Shown piece after piece: positions 36,242 through 45,593 of a stretch of 64,000 bases of DNA (positions are counted from its first letter, which is position 1; each line of letters begins with the position of its first letter). A program made the position numbers and the translations under genes. The stretch covers positions 124,001 through 188,000 of the forward strand of contig JAQWHI010000013.1 of assembly GCA_029249445.1 (NCBI GenBank), written 5' to 3'. A model generated the notes under the pieces. It saw nothing but the letters and a program-made list of their open reading frames with translations. It was not told the DNA's origin and did not search any database. The DNA comes from Crocinitomicaceae bacterium (GTDB lineage: Bacteria; Bacteroidota; Bacteroidia; Flavobacteriales_D; Crocinitomicaceae).

Positions 36242-36270
36242 AAAAGGGAGAATAAAAGTTCTCCCTTTTT
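36242..36270. terminator. Bidirectional intrinsic terminator after dnaK
   Basis: AAAAGGGAGAA (36242-36252) pairs with TTCTCCCTTTT (36259-36269) around a 6-nt loop. The flanking A and T runs allow it to act for dnaK (+) and for the convergent PKD protein gene (-). Confidence 0.88.
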
Positions 36271-36311
36271 GCGTTCTATTCATTCATGAAACATTCTCAG
36301 GTCTCAAGATT

Positions 36312-37142
36312 TTATTTTTTAACGAATTTTTTTGAACTTATTTTGTTGCCATTTATATCTAATGCATGAATGATATAGATGCCATTTGGATAATTCTCAA
36401 TATATATATTAGTTGCATCACCGTTAATTGAGGTTGTTTCTATTTTCCTTCCGAAGATATCCGATACCGAAATCTCGAAAATAGAGGAGTTGTCAATTGA
36501 TATTGTTAGTTCTCTGTTGGCTGGATTTGGGTAGATCGAGAAATTAAAAATCTGTTCTAAATTGAATACAGAACTTGTCGAGTCAAAAATGGTAACATCA
36601 AAACAGTTGCTGTCGCATTCCATTTGAGTGATATCATCAAAAGCTGCAAGACAAATAGAGTAAGTACCATTTGGCACTGGTCCAAAGGATAGATCAGTTG
36701 TTGATGACGAATGTAAAAAAGTTCCATTGCTGCTGTATACACCCCATAGGAAAGTGTTTGATCCTGTAGTTGTATTTTGTCCAATAATCATATTGTTTTG
36801 ATCTCCATAGAGTTGAACAGATACTGTACAACCACTCCCAACAGAGATCCAGAGTGAATCGCACATTTGATCCTGACAAAATCCATTTGCCGAGCTATCG
36901 GTTACGGTTAAACACATGAAGTAATCCGATGTCTGTGTATACGTGTGTGATGGGTTGACCTGATTCGAGGTTGTGCCATCACCAAAATCCCATTCATATG
37001 TCAAGTTTGTTCCTGTTGATAAATTTGTGAAATCGATTGTTGCTCCATTAATAACGAATGAATAGTCCGCCTGGCATAAAGCTTGACCAAATGAAAAGGA
37101 AGTTAACAAGAAAGTTGTTACGAGTAATGTTAGTTTTATCAT
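36312..37142 (-). CDS. PKD-domain secreted protein with T9SS sorting domain
   Basis: A 276-residue secreted protein. Signal peptide MIKLTLLVTTFLLTSFSFGQ. Residues 25-105 form a PKD immunoglobulin-like domain (FVINGATIDFTNLSTG, then LTYEWDFGDGTTS and PSHTYTQ). A second beta-rich part (110-190) has several Cys residues and the phrase PNGTYSICLAAFDD. The last 80 residues are a type A T9SS sorting domain (SIYPNPANRELTISID ... SSKKFVKK). Likely a surface protein with a binding or adhesive role; no enzyme motif is visible. It sits alone between dnaK and the rplT operon. Confidence 0.85.
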   Translation of the reverse strand: MIKLTLLVTTFLLTSFSFGQALCQADYSFVINGATIDFTNLSTGTNLTYEWDFGDGTTSNQVNPSHTYTQTSDYFMCLTVTDSSANGFCQDQMCDSLWISVGSGCTVSVQLYGDQNNMIIGQNTTTGSNTFLWGVYSSNGTFLHSSSTTDLSFGPVPNGTYSICLAAFDDITQMECDSNCFDVTIFDSTSSVFNLEQIFNFSIYPNPANRELTISIDNSSIFEISVSDIFGRKIETTSINGDATNIYIENYPNGIYIIHALDINGNKISSKKFVKK

Positions 37143-37254
37143 AATTCAATTTTTTTAGTTAAGACTCATTATCTAGTTGATTGGTTGCTCAGGGTGTTTT
37201 TTGAAAAGTTTAATTTCGATTTTACCGGTGAGATGACATTATTTGGATTTTAGA

Positions 37255-37290
37255 GCAAAAAAAAACCTCTGAAGTCAACTTCAGAGGTTT
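37255..37290 (-). terminator. Intrinsic terminator of the thrS-infC-rpmI-rplT operon
   Basis: AAACCTCTGAAGT (37263-37275) and ACTTCAGAGGTTT (37278-37290) are perfect inverted repeats. The A-run 37257-37265 is the U-tract on the minus strand. It begins 22 nt after the rplT stop. Confidence 0.93.
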
Positions 37291-37312
37291 GCTATATAGA
37301 AGAATGATTAAT

Positions 37313-37660
37313 TTACTTTTTAACTTCTTTTACAACTGCTGCAAAGGCATCAGGGTGATTCATCGCTAAATCAGCAAGTACCTTGCGATTTAGTTCCATG
37401 TCACTCTTGTTAACAAGTCCCATGAATTGAGAATAGCTCATTCCGTGCTGGCGTGCACCCGCATTAATACGTGTGATCCACAATGAACGGAAGTTTCTTT
37501 TCTTTTGTTTACGTCCTTCATAAGCGTACAACATCCCTTTTTCAACGGCGTTTTTCGCTACAGTCCAAACATTTTTTCTTCTTCCAAAGTAACCTTTGGC
37601 GTGCTTCATGACGTTTTTACGACGTGCTCTTGAAGCTACATGATTTACCGATCTTGGCAT
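37313..37660 (-). CDS. rplT: 50S ribosomal protein L20
   Basis: A 115-residue protein that binds 23S rRNA early in large-subunit assembly. The sequence is typical: [30 protein letters not shown] (in part), a very basic N-terminal helix, then [22 protein letters not shown] and a globular end. In other bacteria L20 represses its own operon through the rpmI leader; the 89-nt spacer to rpmI could hold such a site, but I see no clear structure. Last gene of the operon, followed by a terminator. Confidence 0.97.
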   Translation of the reverse strand: MPRSVNHVASRARRKNVMKHAKGYFGRRKNVWTVAKNAVEKGMLYAYEGRKQKKRNFRSLWITRINAGARQHGMSYSQFMGLVNKSDMELNRKVLADLAMNHPDAFAAVVKEVKK

Positions 37661-37749
37661 AATTTTAGTTTTTTAATAAAGAGTGCATCACTATTTCAGA
37701 TGGCTCAGGTACTCGTTACTGGGTTAACAAATAATAAACCTGTATATGA

Positions 37750-37947
37750 CTATTTCATACACAATTGTTGCTTGATGTTCGCTTCGTCTGATTTGTGAAC
37801 CAGTCCGGCGTGTGTCAAGTTACGCTTCTGCTTTTTTGTCTTCTTCGTTAAAATGTGACTTTTAAAAGCATGCTTTCTTTTAATTTTACCGCTTCCAGTT
37901 ACCTTGAATCTCTTCTTGGCACTAGATTTAGTTTTCATTTTTGGCAT
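37750..37947 (-). CDS. rpmI: 50S ribosomal protein L35
   Basis: A 65-residue basic large-subunit protein: [20 protein letters not shown] then [24 protein letters not shown], the standard L35 pattern. It lies 120 nt after infC and 89 nt before rplT, in the conserved infC-rpmI-rplT order. Confidence 0.97.
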   Translation of the reverse strand: MPKMKTKSSAKKRFKVTGSGKIKRKHAFKSHILTKKTKKQKRNLTHAGLVHKSDEANIKQQLCMK

Positions 37948-38067
37948 CTCTTTTCAATTTTAAGTTACCTCTATATAGCTTCTTTTTTCTCAATTCTCGA
38001 CCTAATTTTTCAGATCAGATTGAGCTTATTTTATCTTTTGATGACATTCCCAATTGCAGAAGATGAA

Positions 38068-38619
38068 CTACTTCTTTTTTGGGTTAATCATCATGATCAT
38101 TCTTTTTCCTTCGAGTTTCGGCATTTGTTCAACAACACCGTGCTCTGCTAGCTCTTGCGCCAGACGCAACAATAGAATTTCTCCTCGGTCCTTAAAAACA
38201 ATGGTTCGTCCTCTGAAGAAAACATATGCTTTTAATTTACTTCCATCCTCTAAGAACTTTTTGGCATGTGCTAATTTAAAATCAAAATCGTGATCATCGG
38301 TATTGGGTCCAAATCTGATTTCTTTTAAAACAACTTTGCTTTGTTTTGCTTTGAGTTCTTTTTGTTTTCTTTTTTGGTTATAAAGGAACTTTTTGTAATC
38401 CAGAATCTTACAAACTGGTGGATTTGCTTTCGGTGAAATCTCTACAAGATCTAATCCTTGCTCATCAGCCAATTTAATCGCATCGCTGGTCGACATTACC
38501 TGAGGTTCTTGTCCTTCTTGGACCAATCTGATCTCACGGACTAAAATCTTATCATTGATTTTATGCGGATCTTCCTCTTGTCTTTTTACAAATTTTCTTC
38601 TATTGTTTGGTCTTCTCAT
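38068..38619 (-). CDS. infC: Translation initiation factor IF-3
   Basis: A 183-residue factor that binds the 30S subunit and checks start-codon pairing. The N domain has [15 protein letters not shown] and [20 protein letters not shown]; the linker is Lys-rich ([12 protein letters not shown]); the C domain has [18 protein letters not shown] and [20 protein letters not shown]. The start codon is a plain ATG at 38619-38617. In many bacteria infC begins with AUU as part of autoregulation; that is not so here with this start. It lies 7 nt after thrS. Confidence 0.97.
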   Translation of the reverse strand: MRRPNNRRKFVKRQEEDPHKINDKILVREIRLVQEGQEPQVMSTSDAIKLADEQGLDLVEISPKANPPVCKILDYKKFLYNQKRKQKELKAKQSKVVLKEIRFGPNTDDHDFDFKLAHAKKFLEDGSKLKAYVFFRGRTIVFKDRGEILLLRLAQELAEHGVVEQMPKLEGKRMIMMINPKKK

Positions 38620-38626
38620 TAAGTTT

Positions 38627-40570
38627 TTAAACGTTTAAAGCTAATTCCTTTTCAATTGTATCATTTATCAAGGCAGTGAATGCATCGATATCCATTACCC
38701 CTAAATCTCCCATTCCTCGCTGTCTCACAGAGACCTGATTGTTCTCGGCTTCTTTTTCACCGATAATCAACATGAATGGAATTTTTCCAAGCTCGGACTC
38801 CCGAATTTTCTTACCTATCTTCTCGTTTCGCTCGTCAACGAATCCGCGAATATCGTAATTATTTAGCACTTTCAAAAGGTTTTGTGCGTAATCGTTGTAT
38901 TTCTCGCTGATAGGTAAAATCGAAATTTGATCCGTTGTTAACCAAAGGGGAAAGTCTCCAGCGCAGTGTTCCAACAATACCGCTACAAATCGTTCCATCG
39001 AACCGAATGGTGCACGGTGAATCATGACGGGTCTGTGCTTTTGATTGTCAGCACCTGTATATTCTAACTCGAAACGCTCAGGCAGGTTGTAATCCACCTG
39101 GATTGTTCCTAATTGCCACTCTCTTCCAAGGGCGTCCTCTACCATGAAGTCCAATTTCGGACCATAGAAAGCCGCCTCTCCATATTCTACAACAGTATTC
39201 AGGTCCTTCTCGGCGGCAGCCTCAATAATTGCATTTTCCGCTTTGTCCCAATTGGAATCCTCACCAATGTATTTTTCTGGTGTTTCAGGATCTCTCAGTG
39301 AAATTTGTGCTTTAAAATTCTGAAAGTCAAGCGTTTTGAAGATGTATAAAACAAGATCGATAACTTTTTTGAATTCATCTTTCACTTGATCTTGAGTACA
39401 AAAAATGTGTGCATCGTCTTGTGTAAACCCTCGAACTCTTGTCAAGCCATGTAATTCTCCGCTTTGTTCATAACGGTATACTGTTCCAAATTCAGCGAAC
39501 CGTGTAGGTAGGTCTCTGTAGGACCGTGGGCGTGATTTAAATATTTCACAATGGTGCGGGCAATTCATCGGCTTCAACAAAAATTCCTCATCTTCATCTG
39601 GTGTGTTGATTGGTTGAAATGAGTCTTTCCCGTATTTGGCATAATGTCCGGAACACACATACAATTCTTTTGATCCTATGTGAGGCGTTATGACTTGATC
39701 ATATCCTCCATCTCGCTGTGCTTTTTTGAGAAAGTTTTCAAGACGTTCGCGCAATGCGGCCCCTTTAGGTAGCCATAGTGGAAGTCCCTGACCAACCCGC
39801 TGTGAGAATGTAAATAAATCCAATTCCTTCCCAAGTTTTCTGTGGTCTCGTGCTTTTGCCAATTCAACCTTCTCAAGGTGCTCAGTTAGCTCTTTGTTCT
39901 TAGGGAATGTGATTCCGTAAATTCGTGTTAGTTGTTTCCGTGTCTCGTCACCACGCCAATATGCTCCAGCAATGGAGGTCAGTTTTACAGCTTTAATATG
40001 TCCTGTATGTGGAATATGAGGACCACGACAAAGGTCTGTAAATTCACCTTGTGTATAGAATGTAATTGATCCATCATCGAGACCATCAATTAATTCTAGT
40101 TTGTACTCGTCATTTTTTTCTGTAAAATAGGAAATGGCGTCTGCCTTCGAAACTTCCTTCCGGACGTATTCGTTTTTTTGCTTTGCCAATTCTTTCATTT
40201 TCTGCTCTATCTTCTCTAGATCCGCTTCTGTAATTGTGTGATCCATGAAATCTATATCGTAATAGAACCCATTTTTGATGGGAGGCCCAATAGCGAGTTT
40301 GACTCCAGGATAGTAGAATTCAATTGCCTCAGCCATTAAGTGTGCAGAAGAATGCCACATGGTTGCTTTGCCATCGGTGTCATTCCAGGTTAGCAACTGT
40401 AAACTTGCATCAGTTTCGATTGAGCGATTGGCATCAATAACTTCATCGTTTACTTTGGCCGCAAGAACATTGCGAGCAAGCCCTTCGGAGATACTCATTG
40501 CGATATCCATTGCTGAAGTTCCCGCAGCTACTTGCTTTACTGTACCATCAGGAAGCGTAATATTAATCAT
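38627..40570 (-). CDS. thrS: Threonyl-tRNA synthetase
   Basis: Charges tRNA-Thr and edits Ser-tRNA-Thr. The 647-residue protein has the TGS domain (1-61, [20 protein letters not shown]), the editing domain with [10 protein letters not shown] (HxxxH) and later [12 protein letters not shown], the class II core with [11 protein letters not shown] (zinc-binding Cys) and [14 protein letters not shown], and the anticodon-binding domain at about 545-640. A TATCTTTG box lies 23 nt before the ATG. It heads the thrS-infC-rpmI-rplT operon. Confidence 0.97.
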   Translation of the reverse strand: MINITLPDGTVKQVAAGTSAMDIAMSISEGLARNVLAAKVNDEVIDANRSIETDASLQLLTWNDTDGKATMWHSSAHLMAEAIEFYYPGVKLAIGPPIKNGFYYDIDFMDHTITEADLEKIEQKMKELAKQKNEYVRKEVSKADAISYFTEKNDEYKLELIDGLDDGSITFYTQGEFTDLCRGPHIPHTGHIKAVKLTSIAGAYWRGDETRKQLTRIYGITFPKNKELTEHLEKVELAKARDHRKLGKELDLFTFSQRVGQGLPLWLPKGAALRERLENFLKKAQRDGGYDQVITPHIGSKELYVCSGHYAKYGKDSFQPINTPDEDEEFLLKPMNCPHHCEIFKSRPRSYRDLPTRFAEFGTVYRYEQSGELHGLTRVRGFTQDDAHIFCTQDQVKDEFKKVIDLVLYIFKTLDFQNFKAQISLRDPETPEKYIGEDSNWDKAENAIIEAAAEKDLNTVVEYGEAAFYGPKLDFMVEDALGREWQLGTIQVDYNLPERFELEYTGADNQKHRPVMIHRAPFGSMERFVAVLLEHCAGDFPLWLTTDQISILPISEKYNDYAQNLLKVLNNYDIRGFVDERNEKIGKKIRESELGKIPFMLIIGEKEAENNQVSVRQRGMGDLGVMDIDAFTALINDTIEKELALNV

Positions 40571-40593
40571 TCTACTTTAAATAAATTAGAGGC

Positions 40594-40601
40594 CAAAGAT
40601 A
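40594..40601 (-). promoter_or_regulatory. Candidate -7 box of the thrS operon
   Basis: Minus strand reads TATCTTTG, an exact TAnnTTTG match, 23 nt before the thrS ATG. No -33 TTG is found at the usual spacing. Confidence 0.5.
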
Positions 40602-40775
40602 GTCAATTCGTTTAATTAAAGTACAGTGCACTCTTGGTAAAGCTTACTTCTTATTTTGTAAGCCCGTAAGAATTCAAATTGACTTTGAATTTCTTGTAGT
40701 TTTAATTCTAACTGGAGTAAAAACCCAAAAATTAAATTATACATTTGGATGAAGCGCAGGCATTCCAACACTACT

Positions 40776-40997
40776 ATGGACACAATGTTTACCTTCAAAG
40801 TGGGAATTTGTGCTGCTCTTCATTGTTTTGGTGATAATGGAGACATCGGGATCAATCTTAAAAATAAAAAATATGCAATTCGATCACGTTACTTTTCAGA
40901 AATATCGGATTCAATAGAGACCATCGATTTACCATACTTGCCCCAAAATCGTGCAACTTATAATTTAGGCTCAGGAGCCTATTTGATTGATTTATAG
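40776..40997 (+). CDS. Short orphan protein or gene remnant
   Basis: A 73-residue frame starting MDTMFTFKVGICAALHCFGD and ending TYNLGSGAYLIDL; the frame is open 27 nt further upstream to 40749. The phrases CAALHCFGDNGDIGINLKNK and YAIRSRYFSEIS resemble alternating strands of a small outer-membrane-type protein found as hypotheticals in this phylum. It has no signal peptide and ends abruptly, so it may be the middle of a decayed gene. No promoter box is clear. It could also be chance. Confidence 0.3.
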   Translation: MDTMFTFKVGICAALHCFGDNGDIGINLKNKKYAIRSRYFSEISDSIETIDLPYLPQNRATYNLGSGAYLIDL

Positions 40998-41082
40998 CTG
41001 AAGTTGTTGTTCTATTTTTTGAGATTTCTATTTTTCGGCACATTCTTTGGTTTATTTATTATTAACCGTAATAAATTGAATT

Positions 41083-41769
41083 ATGAAAAGAACAATTACA
41101 CTAGTTACAATACTATCAGTAGTTCTTTTCTTTACGTCATGTAATAGAGAGGAATCTGTAAATATTGATCAAAACAGAATTTATTCAACTTATGAATTCA
41201 TATATGATACAGAAACAAATGTTTCACATCTAAATGCAACATTTAGATTGGATAATAGTTCGGGGCAAAAACTCGAGTTATCTTACCCTTCTCGAGTCGA
41301 TTTTAATGGTGAGCAGTTGGATTGGAGAAAAACTTCTGGATATTATCGACTGAATCGCACAGGAAATTTAAATGGAGGAACTTTTAATTTCTTTGATATA
41401 AATGGAGTCGTCTATTCAAATGCAAGTATTTCACTAAGTTCAATTGATATTCCATTCGGAATGAACAGTATTAGTAAAAGTGGAAACTTTTTTCTTCCAT
41501 GGACTGGAAATCCATTACAGCAGGGAGAAACGATTCAGGTTCGTATTTCAGGGAGTGAAAATGGAGGTTCACAGGAGTTTATTTTAACGCAGCCAGGAGC
41601 TACTCACATACTACTTGATCAATACAAGTTGAATAATTTAACTTCAGGAACGGCCAGCATTCAAATTGAAAGATCAAAATCTTCATCTTTAACTCAATCA
41701 AACCTCTCTGGAGGTCGTGTAAATTCTACTTATAGAGGAAGGAAGGTATCGATTTTGATTGTTGATTAA
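41083..41769 (+). CDS. Lipoprotein of unknown function
   Basis: A 228-residue envelope lipoprotein. The signal has a lipobox (VVLFFTSCNRE; Cys20). The mature protein is beta-rich, with long strands such as VSHLNATFRLDNSSGQKLEL and ETIQVRISGSENGGSQEFIL, and no Cys after the lipid anchor. The pattern suggests one or two immunoglobulin-like beta-sandwich domains. No family recognised. It stands alone, convergent with a 634-residue gene. Confidence 0.75.
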   Translation: MKRTITLVTILSVVLFFTSCNREESVNIDQNRIYSTYEFIYDTETNVSHLNATFRLDNSSGQKLELSYPSRVDFNGEQLDWRKTSGYYRLNRTGNLNGGTFNFFDINGVVYSNASISLSSIDIPFGMNSISKSGNFFLPWTGNPLQQGETIQVRISGSENGGSQEFILTQPGATHILLDQYKLNNLTSGTASIQIERSKSSSLTQSNLSGGRVNSTYRGRKVSILIVD

Positions 41770-41788
41770 TGTCTTCTATCAACCGCAA

Positions 41789-41820
41789 GATGGCCTGTTT
41801 GATCTGTCATTCAGGCCATT
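41789..41820. terminator. Hairpin between convergent genes, weak terminator
   Basis: ATGGCCTG (41790-41797) pairs with CAGGCCAT (41812-41819) around a 14-nt loop. There is no clear T-run on either side, so termination is uncertain. Confidence 0.4.
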
Positions 41821-41841
41821 GTAATTCTTCATATTTTAGAA

Positions 41842-43746
41842 TTAATTCAATTCAAGGTTTTCTAATCCTTTTTTGAGTGCTTGAAGCTTTAGCTCAGACC
41901 AGTCGCGATTTTCAATTACTGGGTTATTTAAGAACTGTTGTACTTTTTTGTAAAGGGCATCTAAGACGAATTGGTCAGAAGGTGCTATTGTAGGGGGTTC
42001 AAATTTCACCCACTGTAATCGAATTCCGGCATAAATGCTAAATATTTCCTCCATATTCTGAATGTCTTTCTCGAATGCTTTGTTCAAAACACTCATTTCT
42101 TCGACACGGTCTAAGAGAATTGGACGTGCCTCATTTTTTAACTGCTCATTCTGCTTTGGCGCAACCTCTGAGCAAAATGCACTCATCGATTCCAACATTG
42201 AGAGATTGTTCATTTTTATGATCTGTGAAATTGGCAGTTGATTCATGAGTTCCTCAATTAAACGCATTTTATCCGTATTAAATAGTGGTGGGAGTTCCTG
42301 GATTCCGTAGCATACAAAGTTGAGTTCGTAGGCACCACTGTGTTTTAACGCATTCAGGTAACTTACTTCAGTGTAGAGCATTAAATTGTCCAGCTGGCGA
42401 ATGGATTCCTTATCTGATTTGAATGGTTGTATTTTCGGAGTAAGGTGGAAGCTTTTTCCACGTTCTAAATAGTATTCAACAAGTCCAAGCAAATACATTT
42501 GAAAGGGACTGGTAAAATTAAAATCTCGCGCAGGGTTGCTGGAGATAATATCAAGAATGGCCAGGTCGTTATGTGCAAAGAAGTTTCCGTTCATTTTCAC
42601 GTTTAAATTTGACCCTTTGAATGGGATAATGAAAGCTTTTGGAACCAAATCGTACAATAGAGTTGAGGTATCACTTGTTTGTACTTTTTGAGAAAGCCAG
42701 TTTTTGAAGGGAACCTTTTCTTGTTTGTTGTCCCAATACATACCTTTTTTGAGTAATGCAGCATAGCTGTTTTGGTCAAGGAGACTATTGTATTTGTATC
42801 GCTCTTTGTTCATTTGTAAGAACCATGGGGTGTAAAGCAGTGGAGCATTTATCACGACGACATCGTTCCGATAGTTTTGCTTTTTTTGAACGTACCAGAG
42901 CGGATATGTATCGGAGTCACCTTGCGTTATTAAGAATGCATCTATTGAGCAACTGAAGAGAAGATTTTTTGCACTTTGAATGTAACATTCAGGGTACCAT
43001 GCTCTGGAGAGAAAATAGTTGGCTTTATTTTCCATTTTTACAGAGTTGAATAAATTGTAAAAATGCATATTTTCATTTCCTATTTTTAAATCTAAATCTT
43101 CGATGATCAGAGGAGTATACTTCGGATTTATTTTTTTGATCGCTGCCCAATATTCCATCGAGTTTTGTGCATATGCACTCGCTTTTTCCGCATCTTCAGT
43201 TCGTAGTGTTTTATATTTACGAAATTGATTGCCTTGATTGATGGCTTGTTTTGCAAGTTCATCATTAGCTCTGGCCATGTTTTCAAGGTCCTCAGCGGAC
43301 AGTGAATCTTTCATTGGTTTTAAAAAATTGACAATGTCTTGGGCCCAATTGTTATAACCATAAAAAAACATGAAATCAAATTTCTCTCGCTGATTGTAAA
43401 GTTCTGAGAATTCATTGTTTGCCTGCGATCTTGGACGGTTCATATTGGCATAGTCGGAACGCACGGATTCGACGAATTTATTGTTTGCTGATGACCAAAT
43501 TAACTGCTCGTCAGATTCTTTAGAGATGAAATTTCTGTAAGTTAAAAAGTATCCAGACTCTTTTTTAGCAATACCATATTGACAGCTTTGACATTCATAA
43601 AGCAGTGCATTGTTGAGAAAAGAGAGCACCTCCTCTAGAGAAGGGAAATTATTCCTTATACTTTCTCTAGGATCAATCGTCCTTGAATTAATTGATAGTG
43701 TTATTAAAATAAATCCAATGGCCGTAATAATTCGTGTGCTGTTCAT
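41842..43746 (-). CDS. Secreted protein with DUF2723-like soluble region
   Basis: A 634-residue protein with a short N-terminal signal-like segment (MNSTRIITAIGFILITLSIN) and no other clear membrane helix. The phrase FLITQGDSDTYPLWYVQKKQNYRNDVVVIN, at about 285-315, resembles the soluble region after the membrane helices in DUF2723 proteins (glycosyltransferase-like membrane proteins), where it reads roughly DNDTYPLWYAQ. The rest is helical and Asn/Gln/Glu-rich, with possible TPR-like stretches (NSMEYWAAIKKINPKYTPLI). A pair of Cys occurs at YECQSCQYG. Function unknown. It is divergent from the DUF1853 gene. Confidence 0.65.
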   Translation of the reverse strand: MNSTRIITAIGFILITLSINSRTIDPRESIRNNFPSLEEVLSFLNNALLYECQSCQYGIAKKESGYFLTYRNFISKESDEQLIWSSANNKFVESVRSDYANMNRPRSQANNEFSELYNQREKFDFMFFYGYNNWAQDIVNFLKPMKDSLSAEDLENMARANDELAKQAINQGNQFRKYKTLRTEDAEKASAYAQNSMEYWAAIKKINPKYTPLIIEDLDLKIGNENMHFYNLFNSVKMENKANYFLSRAWYPECYIQSAKNLLFSCSIDAFLITQGDSDTYPLWYVQKKQNYRNDVVVINAPLLYTPWFLQMNKERYKYNSLLDQNSYAALLKKGMYWDNKQEKVPFKNWLSQKVQTSDTSTLLYDLVPKAFIIPFKGSNLNVKMNGNFFAHNDLAILDIISSNPARDFNFTSPFQMYLLGLVEYYLERGKSFHLTPKIQPFKSDKESIRQLDNLMLYTEVSYLNALKHSGAYELNFVCYGIQELPPLFNTDKMRLIEELMNQLPISQIIKMNNLSMLESMSAFCSEVAPKQNEQLKNEARPILLDRVEEMSVLNKAFEKDIQNMEEIFSIYAGIRLQWVKFEPPTIAPSDQFVLDALYKKVQQFLNNPVIENRDWSELKLQALKKGLENLELN

Positions 43747-43827
43747 CCGCTAAAAATAGGATGAATTTTTCAGAAGAGGTTGTGAACAATCGTTAAGACT
43801 TCAACTTGATTTCGTAAATTGCATTTG

Positions 43828-44622
43828 ATGAGGTACGCTTTACAACGGCAATACGATGGCTATCAAAAAACAGAAGTGCTGTGGGTGCAGGAATTGGATG
43901 GAATCAACCAGTTTGGGCATGTAATTGGTCCGAATCCATTTGATATTGCAATAAATAAGAAATACCGTCTCGGTCACTTGGTTGAGTATTTTTATCGTTA
44001 TGCGCTTGATATGGATGAATCGTTGCAATGTGTGGAACAAAATCTTCAGTTTTTCAACAAAAAACGTACGATTGGTGAGATTGATTTTCTAATTCGTTTA
44101 GGAACTGTGATACATCATGTTGAATTGGTTTATAAATTCTATCTTTTTGATTCAAACGCAGGGCATACAGCCCTTGAGCATTGGGTAGGACCCAATCGAA
44201 AAGATGCCCTGGTTAATAAATTAGATAAAATTAAATCAGTGCAATTCCCATTAATTAGAAACTCTCAGGTTTCTCAGTTACTCGAGTTAAAGGGCTACAA
44301 TGTGGATCAGATCGAGCAATCAGTTTGTTTCAAAGGACAGTTGTTTGTTCCTTTTGGTGAATTTATTGATGCTGCACAATTGAATCAAGATTGTATTGTT
44401 GGGTGGTATTTGAATTTTGATTCAATTGATAAATTTAAGGATTGCATGTTTTACATCCCCTCAAAGCTGAATTGGCTCGTTGCTCCCTTTACTAGTGTTT
44501 TATGGGTTTCATATTCTAATGCGAAAAAAGAGATTGAGGAATTAATTAAAAATCAGCGATCACCAATGATTTGGGTCAAGCGCAATCATGTGATCCAAAA
44601 AGGCTTTATCGTATGGTGGTAA
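43828..44622 (+). CDS. DUF1853 family protein
   Basis: A 264-residue cytoplasmic protein. The ATG at 43828 is preferred to the in-frame TTG at 43819. Family features are YRLGHLVEYFYRYAL, KRTIGEIDFLIRLGTVIHHVELVYKFYLF and HWVGPNRKDALVNKLDKIKSVQFPL, which match the DUF1853 pattern (a fold with a Glu-Ile-Asp-Phe core and Glu-Leu-x-x-Lys-Phe-Tyr, reminiscent of PD-(D/E)xK nucleases). Biochemical role is not established. A metallophosphoesterase-like gene follows 44 nt later. Confidence 0.8.
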   Translation: MRYALQRQYDGYQKTEVLWVQELDGINQFGHVIGPNPFDIAINKKYRLGHLVEYFYRYALDMDESLQCVEQNLQFFNKKRTIGEIDFLIRLGTVIHHVELVYKFYLFDSNAGHTALEHWVGPNRKDALVNKLDKIKSVQFPLIRNSQVSQLLELKGYNVDQIEQSVCFKGQLFVPFGEFIDAAQLNQDCIVGWYLNFDSIDKFKDCMFYIPSKLNWLVAPFTSVLWVSYSNAKKEIEELIKNQRSPMIWVKRNHVIQKGFIVWW

Positions 44623-44642
44623 TTTCAATTCCAAAAGAATTT

Positions 44643-44650
44643 TATCTTTG
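44643..44650 (+). promoter_or_regulatory. Candidate -7 box of the metallophosphoesterase-like gene
   Basis: TATCTTTG, exact match to TAnnTTTG, 16 nt before the ATG at 44667. No TTG at the expected -33 distance. Confidence 0.5.
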
Positions 44651-44666
44651 ATGCAATAAGATTTGA

Positions 44667-45593
44667 ATGAAATATTTGGTTTTTATAGGGCTTTTGGGCT
44701 TAATTTATTTTTCGAGCAGTTTCTCAAATATTATTTTGGTGCAGTCTAATTTCGATTCTGTGAAAAAGGGAGATGATACATTAAAATATATTTTCCTCGG
44801 GCACACTTATGATTATCAAAATCCCGGTCCATGGCATCGCTTAGATCCTCGAATTCAGGATTTGGATTTAACAAGATATCATCGGATTTGGCTCGGTGGT
44901 GATATTTCAAGTGAGGCTACACTTGATTTGGGGACGATGATTTATTTGGATAGTGTATTTGATTTAGGGTCACCTCGGGTTCAATATGCGCTTGGCAATC
45001 ACGACATTAGAAATGGAAATATCCAGTATTACAGAACGATCACTAATAAGAAAAGCTACAATGTTTATTCTGAAAACGGCGTTGTTTCAATTTGTATGAA
45101 TTCGCAGCTAAACCCCACTCAATGTGAGGATTTAAATTCACAATTTCAACTCATCAAAAACGTATGTGACACGATTCAGGAGTCATCTCATCTTTTACTA
45201 ATGATGCACAATTGTTTGTTTTATGGAGTTCCCAATATACCGCATCCAAGCAATTTTGCACATTCGAACTACCAGTATTGGAATGCAAACTGCTCAAGTG
45301 CTACTCAGACCTTTTCAACGGCAATTTATCCAATGTTGGAGGCTGTGAAAAATCGCGGCATTGAAGTATATGTTATGATGGGAGATTCAGGAGTAAGCTC
45401 AAAGCAATTCCATCAAGAATCTACTGATTCGATTCATTTTTATGCCAGTGGAATTGCGAATTCAAAGTATACAGATTCTTCGGTTTTGGCACAGGAGCCA
45501 CTCGATCGGGTTTTAATTTTCGAGCATGTTTTGACCACTCAAGAGATGACATGGAGTTTTCAGGACCTCGATTCCCTCTTTAATGCACAATAA
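44667..45593 (+). CDS. Metallophosphoesterase-like exported protein
   Basis: A 308-residue protein with an N-terminal hydrophobic signal or anchor (YLVFIGLLGLIYFSSSF). It has a partial calcineurin-like metal site: YIFLGHTYDY in place of the first DxH, IWLGGDISSE, ALGNHDIRNG (the classic GNHD), LMMHNCLF, and VMMGDSGVSS where the final GHxH would be expected. Several ligands are therefore altered, and activity is doubtful or the chemistry differs. The substrate is unknown. Its 3' end overlaps the convergent T9SS gene by 14 bp. Confidence 0.72.
   Translation: MKYLVFIGLLGLIYFSSSFSNIILVQSNFDSVKKGDDTLKYIFLGHTYDYQNPGPWHRLDPRIQDLDLTRYHRIWLGGDISSEATLDLGTMIYLDSVFDLGSPRVQYALGNHDIRNGNIQYYRTITNKKSYNVYSENGVVSICMNSQLNPTQCEDLNSQFQLIKNVCDTIQESSHLLLMMHNCLFYGVPNIPHPSNFAHSNYQYWNANCSSATQTFSTAIYPMLEAVKNRGIEVYVMMGDSGVSSKQFHQESTDSIHFYASGIANSKYTDSSVLAQEPLDRVLIFEHVLTTQEMTWSFQDLDSLFNAQ

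Larger units (their letters stand above)
40571..41082. other. 512-bp gap with one short orphan reading frame
   Basis: This is the longest gap in the window. It holds the thrS promoter box on the left and a short plus-strand frame at 40776-40997 described separately. No tRNA, repeat or mobile-element trace was seen; the sequence is otherwise very AT-rich. Confidence 0.5.

Noticed and set aside
44667-45593. Standard active calcineurin-like phosphatase
   Set aside because: Two of the usual metal-binding motifs are altered, so only a family-level call is supported.
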